Source of the DNA: Planotetraspora mira
GTDB lineage: Bacteria; Actinomycetota; Actinomycetes; Streptosporangiales; Streptosporangiaceae
NCBI RefSeq assembly: GCF_016863275.1
Contig: NZ_BOOO01000022.1
Span: 62,001 to 126,000 of the forward strand
DNA: 64,000 bases
Reading direction: 5' to 3'
Below the pieces are notes generated by a model, which worked only from the letters and a program-made list of their open reading frames with translations, ran no database searches and had not been told where the DNA came from. Position numbers and translations under genes: made by a program. Below, piece after piece: positions 28,752-36,524 of this stretch (position 1 is the first letter of the stretch; each line of letters opens with the position of its first letter).

Positions 28752-29206
28752 TCATGCACACATTCGGCGGCATGCCGTACGAGCTGGGCGAACTCCGCCC
28801 GTGATCATGCACAAATTCGTGTTCATGACGCTCGAGCTGGGCGAATCCAATTCGTGATCATGCACAGATTCGGTCGCACGCCACCTGACCTCGCAAGACT
28901 TCCACCGTGATCATGCACAGGTTCGCAGACATGTCGCCCGACCTCGAGAAACCCCTCCCGTGATCATGCACTGGACTCCGCCGTGCATGATCACGGGAAG
29001 GAAAACAGCAGGTCGGACGGCCGACCACAGAATCTGCGCATGATCACGAACTGGAAAGCGGCAGGTCGGCCATGCGATCGACGAATCCCTGCATGATCAC
29101 GGGCAGTAATCGCGCTGGTCAGCGGTCATTTCCAAGAACCTGTGCATGATCACGGGCAAGGTGGCCGCTGGTCGGCGGCCACCTTTCCGAACCTGTGCAT
29201 GATCAC
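28748..29206. repeat. 53-bp repeat array C: five rightward and five leftward units meeting head-on
   Basis: Rightward cores start at 28748, 28801, 28854, 28907 and 28960. Leftward cores start (minus strand) at 29206, 29153, 29100, 29047 and 28994. Every same-strand interval is exactly 53 bases. The array fills the whole 465-base gap between the convergent decarboxylase and mutase genes; nothing else is seen there. The second box occurs as CGAGCTG (twice), TGACCTC, CGACCTC, CGACCTG, TGACCAG or CGACCAG. The innermost cores pair as a 15-bp stem (28957-28971 with 28983-28997) around an 11-base loop. In the unit at 29206 the second box is also the centre of an 11-bp hairpin. Confidence 0.95.
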
Positions 29207-29216
29207 GGCAGAGGGG

Positions 29217-30899
29217 TTAGAAACGGGCGGGTTCTGAGTAGGTGCCCCATTCGGCGCGGAGGGCGTCGCAGATCTCCCCCAGGGTCGCCTCGGCCCGGGC
29301 TGCGTCGAGCATGGGCGGGATCATGTTGTCGCTCGTCCTCGAAGCGGCCGTGAGCGCCGCCAGAGCCGCGTCGACGGCCGCCTGGTCCCGGGCGCCGCGG
29401 CGTTCCGCGAGAACGCGCCGCTGTTCGACCTCGACCTCATGGCTGATCCGGAGGATCTCCAGGGGCTCCTCGACCGACGCGGTGTGGCAGTTCACCCCGA
29501 CGATCCGCTTGTCCCCCTTCTCCAGCTTCCGCTGGTAGTCGAAGGCCGCCTCGGCGATCTCCGACATGAACCAGCCGTCCTCGATGCCTCGGAGGATCCC
29601 GGACGTCATCGTCCCGTCAGACCCCATATCCCGAATTTTCGTGAAGATGGCTTCGGCCTCGGCCTCCAGCCTGTCGGTCAGCTCCTCGACGTACCAGGAG
29701 CCGCCCAGAGGATCGACGACGTTGACGACCTCGGTCTCCTCCATGATGACCTGCTGCGTCCGCAGGGCGATCTCCGCGGCCTTCTGGGACGGCAGCGCGA
29801 GCACCTCGTCCAGCGCGTTGGTGTGCAGGGAGTTGGTCCCGCCGAGCACCGCCGCCAGCGCCTCCACCGCCGTGCGGACGATGTTGTTGTCGGGCTGCTG
29901 CGCGGTCAGCGAGACGCCTGCGGTCTGGGTATGGAAGCGCAGCCACTGGGCCTTCTCGGTCCGCGCGCCGTACACGTCCCGCATCCACCGGGCCCAGATC
30001 CGCCGGGCGGCCCTGAACTTGGCGATCTCCTCGAAGAAGTCGATGTGCGCGTCGAAGAAGAACGACAGCCCCGGAGCGAAGGCGTCGACGTCGAGCCCGC
30101 GCGACAGTCCGAGCTCGACGTAGCCGAACCCGTCCGCGAGGGTGAAGGCCAGCTCCTGCGCCGCCGTGGATCCGGCCTCCCGGATGTGGTAGCCGGAGAC
30201 CGACAGCGGCTTGTACGCGGGGATCTCGGCGGCGCAGAACTCCATGAGATCGCCGATCAGCCGCAGATGGGGCTCGGGGGAGAACAGCCACTCCTTCTGC
30301 GCGATGTACTCCTTGAAGATGTCCGTCTGGAGGGTTCCGTTCAGCTTGCCCGTCGGCACGCCCTGCCTCTCGGCCGCGACGACGTACATGCAGAAGATCG
30401 GTACGGCCGGCCCGCTGATGGTCATCGAGGTGGTGACGTCACCGAGCGGGATGCCGTCGAACAGCTGGTCCATGTCCAGCGCCGAGTCGATGGCGACACC
30501 GCAGTGCCCCACCTCCCCGAGGGAGTGCGAGTCGTCGGAGTCGCGGCCCATCAGCGTCGGCATGTCGAACGCGACGGACAGGCCTCCTCCTCCCGCGCCG
30601 AGGATCATCTTGTAGCGCTCGTTGGTCTGCTGGGCGTTGCCGAACCCGGCGAACTGCCGGATCGTCCAGGGCCGCCCCCGGTAGCCCGTCGGATGGAGGC
30701 CCCGGGTGAACGGGAACTCGCCGGGCCAGCCGATGCGCGCGAATCGCGGATCGCTGGAGGTGGGCCCGTAAACGGGGTCGACCTCCAGGCCGGAAAGGGT
30801 CCGGAACTCCCCTGCCCGCTTGAAGGCGGCGTCGTACCGTGCCTGCCAGCGGGCCCGGCCGGCCTCGGTGTCGGCGTCGCGCGCGTGCTTCGGGTCCAT
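29217..30899 (-). CDS. icmA: Isobutyryl-CoA mutase-type acyl-CoA mutase large subunit
   Basis: The 560-residue TIM-barrel subunit lacks the C-terminal B12-binding domain, so a separate small subunit (not in this window) must carry adenosylcobalamin. Two substrate-pocket positions favour isobutyryl/n-butyryl-CoA over methylmalonyl-CoA. RQFAGFG has Phe where methylmalonyl-CoA mutase has Tyr89, and EYIAQKEW has Gln where it has Arg207. These are the reported F/Q signature of IcmA and IcmF. The start MDPKHARD at 30899 follows GGAGG. A perfect 18-bp palindrome lies 32 bases upstream. MeaB (36525) and the adenosyltransferase (48765) could support its cofactor. Confidence 0.85.
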   Translation of the reverse strand: MDPKHARDADTEAGRARWQARYDAAFKRAGEFRTLSGLEVDPVYGPTSSDPRFARIGWPGEFPFTRGLHPTGYRGRPWTIRQFAGFGNAQQTNERYKMILGAGGGGLSVAFDMPTLMGRDSDDSHSLGEVGHCGVAIDSALDMDQLFDGIPLGDVTTSMTISGPAVPIFCMYVVAAERQGVPTGKLNGTLQTDIFKEYIAQKEWLFSPEPHLRLIGDLMEFCAAEIPAYKPLSVSGYHIREAGSTAAQELAFTLADGFGYVELGLSRGLDVDAFAPGLSFFFDAHIDFFEEIAKFRAARRIWARWMRDVYGARTEKAQWLRFHTQTAGVSLTAQQPDNNIVRTAVEALAAVLGGTNSLHTNALDEVLALPSQKAAEIALRTQQVIMEETEVVNVVDPLGGSWYVEELTDRLEAEAEAIFTKIRDMGSDGTMTSGILRGIEDGWFMSEIAEAAFDYQRKLEKGDKRIVGVNCHTASVEEPLEILRISHEVEVEQRRVLAERRGARDQAAVDAALAALTAASRTSDNMIPPMLDAARAEATLGEICDALRAEWGTYSEPARF

Positions 30900-30931
30900 A
30901 CGGCCTCCAAAGTGTCGGATCCCAAAGAAAA

Positions 30932-30949
30932 TACTAGGACGTCCTAGTA
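30932..30949. promoter_or_regulatory. 18-bp palindromic operator upstream of icmA
   Basis: TACTAGGACGTCCTAGTA is a perfect palindrome 32 bases before the start codon of the mutase gene, in an AT-rich stretch that should contain its promoter. The size and symmetry fit a TetR- or MerR-type repressor site. No regulator gene is adjacent. Confidence 0.6.
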
Positions 30950-31111
30950 CCATCCCCAACACCCAGCCGCCCATTACGGAATGTGACCTGACCATTCCCC
31001 TTCGCATGCCGTCATGTCACACGTTGGTCGCAAATTGCCACGGATCTTTGACAAACAGATGAAATCTTCAACCATGGCTAGGGCCCTCTCAAAGTCCACA
31101 CGGAGGTGGAT

Positions 31112-32836
31112 GTGAAGCGCGTCACAGTTGTCGTCGCAGCGACCGCGGTCGTAGCGGCGACCTTGACGGCCCCGGCTCAAGCGGTGGAGACCACGCGATC
31201 CGGAGCCGCGGCCCAAAAGGCCACGACCGAATACGTCGTCCTGTATAAGGAAGGCGCCAACGCCACACAAGCCCAGAAGGCGATCGAGGCGGCAGGCGGC
31301 ACGCTCGTCAAGGTCAATTCCGAGGTCGGCGTCGCCACGGTCAGCACCACCAACGCCGGCTTCGTCGGTGCGATCAAGAACAATGCGGCGATCGGAGGCG
31401 TCGCCCGCAACCGCACGATCGGCAGTGTGCCCGACGACGCCGCGGTCACGCGGAAGGCCGCCCAGAACAAGGCGGTCGAGCGGGAAGGCCGCGGTCACGG
31501 CTCCCCTGCCAAGGGACACAAGAGCACCAAGGACGAGCCGCTGTCCGATCTCCAGTGGGACATGAAGCAGATCCAGGCGGACAAGGCCCACAAGTACGAG
31601 CAGGGCGACAAGGGCGTCCTCGTCGGCGTCCTCGACACCGGCATCGACGGGTCCCACCCCGACATCGCGCCCAACTTCAGCAAGAAGCTGAGCCGGAACT
31701 TCACCGTCGACCTTCCCGCCGACGCCAACGGCACCGTGATCGACGGGCCGTGCGCGAGTGACCCGGACGGCTCCTGCAACGACCCCAACGACGTGGACGA
31801 GGACGGGCACGGCACGCACGTCGCCTCCTCGATCGCCTCCCCCATCAACGGCCTCGGCATCTCCGGCGTCGCACCCAAGGTCACCCTGGTGAACCTGCGG
31901 GCGGGCCAGGACTCGGGCTACTTCTTCGTCCAGCCCACCATCGACGCCCTCACCTACGCCGGCGACATCGGCGTCGACGTGGTCAACATGAGCTACTACA
32001 TCGACCCGTGGCTGTTCAACTGCGCCAACAACCCGGCCGACTCGCCCGACGAGCAGTTGGAGCAGCGGACGATCGTCACGGCGGTCCAGCGGGCACTGAA
32101 CTACGCCGACAAGCGCGGCGTGACCCTGGTGTCGGCGGCCGGCAACGGAGCGACCGACTACACGAAGACGATCTCCGACGCCTCCAGCCCGGACTTCGCC
32201 CAGGTCGCCGGTCAGCAGCCGCGCACCCGCACGATCCCGCCGAGCTGCATCTCGATGCCGAGCGAGGGCGAGCACGTGATCTCCGTGTCGTCGACCGGCA
32301 TCAGCACCCGCAAGGCGTACTACTCCGACTACGGCAACGGCTACATCGACGTGGCCTCGCCGGGCGGGGACGCCTACGACACCCCCGGCAACACCAGGGA
32401 CATCACCAAGACGACGCTCTCGGCCTACCCGAAGGCCCTCGCCGTCGCCAACGGGGAGATCGACGCCAACGGCGACCCGACGGTCGACTACGTGGTCAAG
32501 GACTGCAAGGGCTCCGTCTGCGCCTACTACCAGTACCTCCAGGGCACCTCGATGGCCTCCCCCAGGGCGGTCGGCGTCGTGGCGCTGATCGTCAGCAAGT
32601 ACGGCCACCGCGACTACCGGAACGGCGGCCTGACGCTCGACCCGAGCGTCGTCGAGGGCATCCTCAAGGGCACGGCCACCAAGAAGGCCTGTCCGAACCC
32701 CGCCGCCTTTACCTACACCCGGATCCTGCCGACCGGTAGCACCGCCACCGCGACGCACACGTGTGAGGGCTCGGTGTTCGGCAACGGCTTCTACGGCAAG
32801 GGCATCGTCAACGCCCTCCACGCCGTGGGGCACTGA
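31112..32836 (+). CDS. Secreted S8 family serine protease (subtilisin-like)
   Basis: The 574-residue preproprotein has a Sec signal (residues 1 to about 24, APAQA), an inhibitor I9-like propeptide (EYVVLYKEGANATQAQKAI to about residue 105), and a subtilase domain. The triad is Asp175 (VLDTGIDGSHPD), His233 (DGHGTHVAS) and Ser480 (GTSMASP), with oxyanion Asn344 in SAAGN. Seven or more cysteines suggest disulfides. The GTG at 31112 follows GGAGG by 5 bases; a GTG at 31106 is less well placed. It is probably transcribed alone and ends at a strong terminator. Confidence 0.94.
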   Translation: MKRVTVVVAATAVVAATLTAPAQAVETTRSGAAAQKATTEYVVLYKEGANATQAQKAIEAAGGTLVKVNSEVGVATVSTTNAGFVGAIKNNAAIGGVARNRTIGSVPDDAAVTRKAAQNKAVEREGRGHGSPAKGHKSTKDEPLSDLQWDMKQIQADKAHKYEQGDKGVLVGVLDTGIDGSHPDIAPNFSKKLSRNFTVDLPADANGTVIDGPCASDPDGSCNDPNDVDEDGHGTHVASSIASPINGLGISGVAPKVTLVNLRAGQDSGYFFVQPTIDALTYAGDIGVDVVNMSYYIDPWLFNCANNPADSPDEQLEQRTIVTAVQRALNYADKRGVTLVSAAGNGATDYTKTISDASSPDFAQVAGQQPRTRTIPPSCISMPSEGEHVISVSSTGISTRKAYYSDYGNGYIDVASPGGDAYDTPGNTRDITKTTLSAYPKALAVANGEIDANGDPTVDYVVKDCKGSVCAYYQYLQGTSMASPRAVGVVALIVSKYGHRDYRNGGLTLDPSVVEGILKGTATKKACPNPAAFTYTRILPTGSTATATHTCEGSVFGNGFYGKGIVNALHAVGH

Positions 32837-32859
32837 CCGCACACCCTCCGCATGACACA

Positions 32860-32889
32860 GACGGCCATCGCCTCCGGGCGGTGGCCGTC
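32860..32889 (+). terminator. Terminator hairpin after the S8 protease gene
   Basis: GACGGCCATCGCC pairs with GGCGGTGGCCGTC (13 bp with one G-U pair) around a short loop, 23 bases beyond the protease stop. Confidence 0.75.
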
Positions 32890-32922
32890 ACCGTGTTCGA
32901 TGCCCTCGCTCCGCAACGTGGA

Positions 32923-32943
32923 GCGCGAGCGAAGCGAGCGCAG
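32923..32943. repeat. GCGAGCG-type short intergenic motif
   Basis: The sequence GCGCGAGCGAAGCGAGCGC ends next to the stop codon of the MarR gene. The same motif (GCGAGCG-N-AGCGAGCG) recurs in this window at both outer ends of the long inverted repeat (49391-49410 and 49784-49803) and before atpB (57310-57327), always between genes. Confidence 0.6.
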
Positions 32944-33489
32944 TTAAACGCTGAAGTCTCCTGCGGCGACTCGGAGCGTCTTCAGCAGGTCGAACATCTC
33001 CCCCAGGTCGGCGTCGCCGTACATGCCCATGCCGAAGCCCGCCTCCATGAGGTCGGCGGTGGCCCGGCTCACCACGTCACGGCCCTCGTCGGTGATGTGG
33101 GCCAGGACGCCGCGCCCGTCCTTGGGGTTGCGCATCCGCTTGACCAGGCCGGCCCGCTCGAGCCGGTCGACGGTGTTCGTCACGCTGGTCGGATGGACCA
33201 TGAGACGCTCGCCGATCTTGGACAGGGGCAGGGCGCCGGCACGGCTGAACGTGAGCAGCACCAGCGCCTCGTAACGGGCGAAGGTCAGGTCGTACGGCTT
33301 CAGCAGCGTGTCCAGCTGCGCCAGCAGGATCTGGTGAGCTCGCATGATCGACGTCACGGCGGCCATGGCGGACGACGGGCCGAACTTCTCGCGCCAGGTC
33401 TCCGCGGCACGTTCGATCGGGTCGAACGGCAGGTTGAGCGGCCGTGAACCGCTGAGCGGGAGCTGGCTTGAACTGGGCGGAAGGGACAC
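32944..33489 (-). CDS. MarR family transcriptional regulator
   Basis: The winged-helix core is clear: TSIMRAHQILLAQLDTLLKP, then LTFARYEALVLLTFSRAGAL, PLSKIGERLMVHPTSVTNTV and the wing KRMRNPKDGRGVLAHIT. I start it at the GTG at 33489, giving 181 residues; an ATG at 33534 would add 15 residues not seen in relatives. A TATATCGCT stretch immediately upstream resembles a -10 element of a leaderless promoter. Targets are not apparent. Confidence 0.88.
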   Translation of the reverse strand: MSLPPSSSQLPLSGSRPLNLPFDPIERAAETWREKFGPSSAMAAVTSIMRAHQILLAQLDTLLKPYDLTFARYEALVLLTFSRAGALPLSKIGERLMVHPTSVTNTVDRLERAGLVKRMRNPKDGRGVLAHITDEGRDVVSRATADLMEAGFGMGMYGDADLGEMFDLLKTLRVAAGDFSV

Positions 33490-33605
33490 AGCGATATACG
33501 GTATCGCGACGGCTTTCGTGATCGACCCGCGCACGTAGCGTAACTGAATTCATTCCTTGACCCCAGAACTCCCTCCCTCAGGGTCACGCTCCGTTATGGT
33601 TGCGA

Positions 33606-33720
33606 CGTCAAAAGGTGAGGCGGCGGCAAACCCGGTGGCCCGGGGAGCCCGGTCTGCTAAACGCGGACCGTGGCGAGGCCGATGGAAGACCAGTGCCGGG
33701 GGGAACGGCGCGGTCCCACG
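33606..33720 (+). ncRNA. Possible structured leader RNA (class not recognised)
   Basis: The 337-base gap between the MarR start and the next gene holds non-coding-looking sequence with strong secondary structure. GGTCTGC-TAAAC-GCGGACC (33651-33669) is a 7-bp hairpin and CCCGG-TGGC-CCGGG (33631-33644) another. Purine-rich unpaired patches (AAAAGGTGAGG, GATGGAAGACC) lie around them. GGACCG at 33665 could instead pair with CGGTCC near 33713, which would break the first hairpin and allow switching. Further hairpins follow at 33759-33777 and 33799-33819. I could not match it to a known riboswitch class. It precedes the membrane-protein gene at 33827. Confidence 0.3.
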
Positions 33721-33826
33721 CCCCGCTCACACAGGCACGGGGGGTGCTTGATGGGCAGCATGCCTGTCCCGGCGCGTAGCACGCGCCGTATATCGACGAT
33801 GGTGCGGCCATGGGCCGCGCCGGGCC

Positions 33827-35638
33827 GTGGGTAACCACAGAGGCGTTTCACGCGAGGAGCTCAAGCACGGCACGGTCGTCACGGTGACCGTGTTGCTGGC
33901 GCTCGGGCTCGTCGTCGCGTGGAGCGCCTTGATACCCGGCTTCATGAGCTGGGACGACATCGTGATGGCGGTCATCGGCTCGCTCCGGCTGACCGGCCCG
34001 GTCGCCGCCGCGTTCGCGGCATGGGTGGCGGTGCGCAAGCATCGCGCCAGCAACGGCCGTGCCATCACTCCGTGGCGGGCGGTGAAGGCGCCGCTCGCGA
34101 TCCTCGTGGTCGTGACCGGCTCGTTCGGCACCACGGTCCTGGTGCTCGGGCTGCGTGCCGGCCTGGGCGAGCAACCGGGACGCCTGGTGCCCAGCGGCCT
34201 GGCCATGTGCGTCGCCTCGCTGGCCCTCTACGTGGTGGTGGGCTGGATCGTCGGCTGGCTGCTCCCTCTCGTCGCCACACCGGCGATCGCCGGGCTCGGC
34301 ACCTATGTGCTTTTCACCTGGCTGGCCGGCAACTTCACCTGGGCCGACAGGCTCGCCCCCGCGACGCGGGAGCCGTACGACCTGTTCGAGGGGATGAGTG
34401 CGACCGCCTTCACCGATCAGACGTTGTGGCTGCTCGGCCTGAGCACCGCGTTCCTGCTCGGGTGGGTGGCGCTCGTCACCAGGCGCATGCTCGCGCTCGC
34501 CGCGGCCGTCATGGCCGTCATGGCCGCCGGTACGGGGGCCGCCCGGCTGGTCACCGAACCGCAGACCGTGGCCGCGAGCGAGCGCCTGGTCTACAGCTGC
34601 CAGGAGTGGCCGATCACGGTGTGCGTGCATCCCTCGATGCGCGCCGGCCTCACCGAGTTGGTGAGCACGTTCACGACGATCGCCGCCAGGCTGGCGGGCA
34701 CCCCGGCCGCCTTCAACCGGGTCGAGCAGCACTCCCCCGACGACGGCGACCAGGCGGACCCGGGGGTGGCCTTCATCCATGTCGACGACCTGAACGACGG
34801 GTACGCCGACCGCGCGGCGGGCGAGTTCCTCGACCGGCTCGCCAAGCCGTGCCCCGGGACGGTCACCGCCGGCTACCGGGCGATCGTCATCTCCTGGCTC
34901 CGCAACGAGCCGCTGTCGGCGGGGCCGCTGCCCGAGCACCGGTACGCCGCGGTGTGGTTCTCCGAACTCACCGAGACCCAGCGGCGCGACTGGCTGCGCA
35001 TGTTCTATTCGGACTTCGTCTCGTGCGGACTGCAGAGCCGGCACTTCGGCGGCGGGGCGAGGCAGGCGGACCCGAACATGACCGGATACCCGGTCAACGC
35101 CGACGCGGGCTACGCGCCCGTGTATCCGGTGGCCCCGAGCCCCGGCTACCCGTCCGCGGCGCCCGTCGTGCCGTCGCCCTCCGGACCGGCCGGACAGATT
35201 CCCGGCGTGGTCCTCACCCCCGGCACGGTCCCCGGAGCGGGCCCGGGCACGGTGCCCGGGCCGATCCCGGGAGCCGGGAGCGGGACGGGTCAGGGCGCGG
35301 GGCCGGACACCGGCACGGGGACGGGCCCGGACGGCGGCGCCTCCCCCGAGCCCGGGCCCGGCGCGTCTGCGGGTCCCGGGACCCTGCCCGAAACCCCCGA
35401 CGGCTCCGGCTCCGGGCAGGACTCTCCCCGGCGTGACGGCACCGACGCACCCGGCTCCCGACCGGATCAGGACCCGGGTTCCGACGGGACGGACCGGGAC
35501 GGGGGCCAGGACTCCCGGCGTGGCACCGACTTCCGCCCCGGCCAGGAGCGGCTCCCCGGCGACGGCACCGCGTTGTCACCCGTGGGCGCCTCCGGGGGCT
35601 TCCGCGGGCATCGCCGTCACCACGATTTCCAGCAGTGA
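33827..35638 (+). CDS. Unknown polytopic membrane protein with long Pro/Gly-rich tail
   Basis: I do not recognise a named family. The 603-residue protein has about six predicted membrane helices in residues 18-250, then a domain of about 200 residues. That domain has two paired-cysteine segments, YSCQEWPITVCVHPSMR and SCGLQSRHF, and ends near FYSDFV. It finishes with about 180 residues of Pro/Gly/Thr/Asp-rich sequence containing GTVPGAGPGTVPG-type repeats. The layout suggests a membrane-embedded N part with a soluble, perhaps extracytoplasmic, domain and a disordered tail. The GTG start at 33827 is tentative. DUF4230 follows 86 bases downstream and may be co-transcribed. Confidence 0.65.
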   Translation: MGNHRGVSREELKHGTVVTVTVLLALGLVVAWSALIPGFMSWDDIVMAVIGSLRLTGPVAAAFAAWVAVRKHRASNGRAITPWRAVKAPLAILVVVTGSFGTTVLVLGLRAGLGEQPGRLVPSGLAMCVASLALYVVVGWIVGWLLPLVATPAIAGLGTYVLFTWLAGNFTWADRLAPATREPYDLFEGMSATAFTDQTLWLLGLSTAFLLGWVALVTRRMLALAAAVMAVMAAGTGAARLVTEPQTVAASERLVYSCQEWPITVCVHPSMRAGLTELVSTFTTIAARLAGTPAAFNRVEQHSPDDGDQADPGVAFIHVDDLNDGYADRAAGEFLDRLAKPCPGTVTAGYRAIVISWLRNEPLSAGPLPEHRYAAVWFSELTETQRRDWLRMFYSDFVSCGLQSRHFGGGARQADPNMTGYPVNADAGYAPVYPVAPSPGYPSAAPVVPSPSGPAGQIPGVVLTPGTVPGAGPGTVPGPIPGAGSGTGQGAGPDTGTGTGPDGGASPEPGPGASAGPGTLPETPDGSGSGQDSPRRDGTDAPGSRPDQDPGSDGTDRDGGQDSRRGTDFRPGQERLPGDGTALSPVGASGGFRGHRRHHDFQQ

Positions 35639-35724
35639 GCCGGCCAGGTCAACCGGTTCCCCGGCGGCCTCGGCGGCGATGGCGTGGATGTGAGATCGGG
35701 CGAATAAGGGGAAGATGTCCTCCC

Positions 35725-36414
35725 GTGGACCGTCAGACCCGACCCCTCCCCACGCCGGACACCGACGAACCCGTCGCCCGGCGCCCACGCAGAGGCTGGC
35801 GATTGCTCGCCGGCTTCCTCTTCGTCATCCTCCTGGTCGTCGTGGGTGCACGCCTGACCTGGTCGTGGCTGAACCCGCTCGGGGAGGAGACCATCGACCG
35901 CAGCAGCCCGGTGCTGCTGAAGTCGATCCAGAACCTCAGCCGATACGAGGCGGCGACGGGCAACTTCCAGGTCATCGTGGACCTGGAGAAGGACGCCAAC
36001 TTCCTGCCCGACGCCATCAAGGGAACCAGGACCCTCTTCGTGGGCGTGGGCGGCGTGGACGCCTACGTCGACTTCTCCGGACTCTCCAAGGACGCCATCA
36101 CCGTCTCCCCCGACGGCAAGACCGTGACGGTACGGCTGCCGCACGCCCAGTTGGAGAAACCGAATCTGGACAACCAGAAGTCCTATGTGTTCGCCCAGCA
36201 ACGGGGGCTGTTCGACCGCGTGTCGGATTTCCTGTCCTCCTCGCCGGCGAACCAGCAGGAGCTCTACGTGCTGGCCGAGCAGAAGATCGCCGACACCGCG
36301 GCCTCGAGCGACCTGCGCAACCGGGCCGACCAGAACACCAAGGCGACGCTGGAGGGCATGCTGAAGGCCCTCGGCTTCACCACCGTGGTCATCCGGTACG
36401 GCGACGAGGCGTGA
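35725..36414 (+). CDS. DUF4230 domain-containing membrane-anchored protein
   Basis: The 229-residue protein has a short basic N terminus, one predicted membrane helix (about residues 24-46, LLAGFLFVILLVVVGARL) and a DUF4230 domain (SSPVLLKSIQNLSRYEAATG onward). DUF4230 proteins occur across bacteria without an assigned function. The GTG at 35725 follows an AGGGGAAG element 10 bases upstream; the frame is open further left, but that part is low quality. It ends just before a strong terminator. Confidence 0.85.
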   Translation: MDRQTRPLPTPDTDEPVARRPRRGWRLLAGFLFVILLVVVGARLTWSWLNPLGEETIDRSSPVLLKSIQNLSRYEAATGNFQVIVDLEKDANFLPDAIKGTRTLFVGVGGVDAYVDFSGLSKDAITVSPDGKTVTVRLPHAQLEKPNLDNQKSYVFAQQRGLFDRVSDFLSSSPANQQELYVLAEQKIADTAASSDLRNRADQNTKATLEGMLKALGFTTVVIRYGDEA

Positions 36415-36419
36415 CCCGC

Positions 36420-36447
36420 GGAGCCCGCGATCATGCTCGCGGGCTCC
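36420..36447 (+). terminator. Terminator hairpin after the DUF4230 gene
   Basis: GGAGCCCGCGA and TCGCGGGCTCC form an 11-bp perfect stem with the loop TCATGC, starting 6 bases after the stop codon. The loop and adjoining bases share GATCATGC with the core of the 53-bp repeats, which may be coincidence. Confidence 0.8.
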
Positions 36448-36476
36448 CCCGCCCGCCGGGACCATTCACGGGCGGC

Positions 36477-36511
36477 CCCTGTACGGCGAGGCTCGCGAGA
36501 GCCGTACAGGG
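36477..36511 (-). terminator. Terminator hairpin after meaB
   Basis: CCCTGTACGGC (36477-36487) pairs perfectly with GCCGTACAGGG (36501-36511) around a 13-base loop, 13 bases beyond the meaB stop on the minus strand. Confidence 0.75.
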
Positions 36512-36524
36512 AGCCTGAGGGCGG

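Noticed and set aside
28748-29206. CRISPR array (20-bp repeats with about 33-bp spacers of constant length)
   Set aside because: The spacing looks CRISPR-like, but the repeats are short and degenerate, the spacers share a conserved box at fixed position, orientation inverts mid-array, there are four small arrays at gene ends, and no cas gene is present.
33621-33670. tRNA-Ser-like sequence around GGTCTGCTAAAC
   Set aside because: The loop resembles a Ser(GCU) anticodon arm, but the anticodon stem does not pair properly and no acceptor stem or T arm can be drawn.
33606-33720. Cobalamin or ydaO riboswitch
   Set aside because: Fragments such as CGGTGG..CGGGGA and GCTAA..ATGGAAGA recall these classes, but the diagnostic boxes (for example the CCCGCAACTG region or the GGGACCCA..GGGTGAATC half) are missing.
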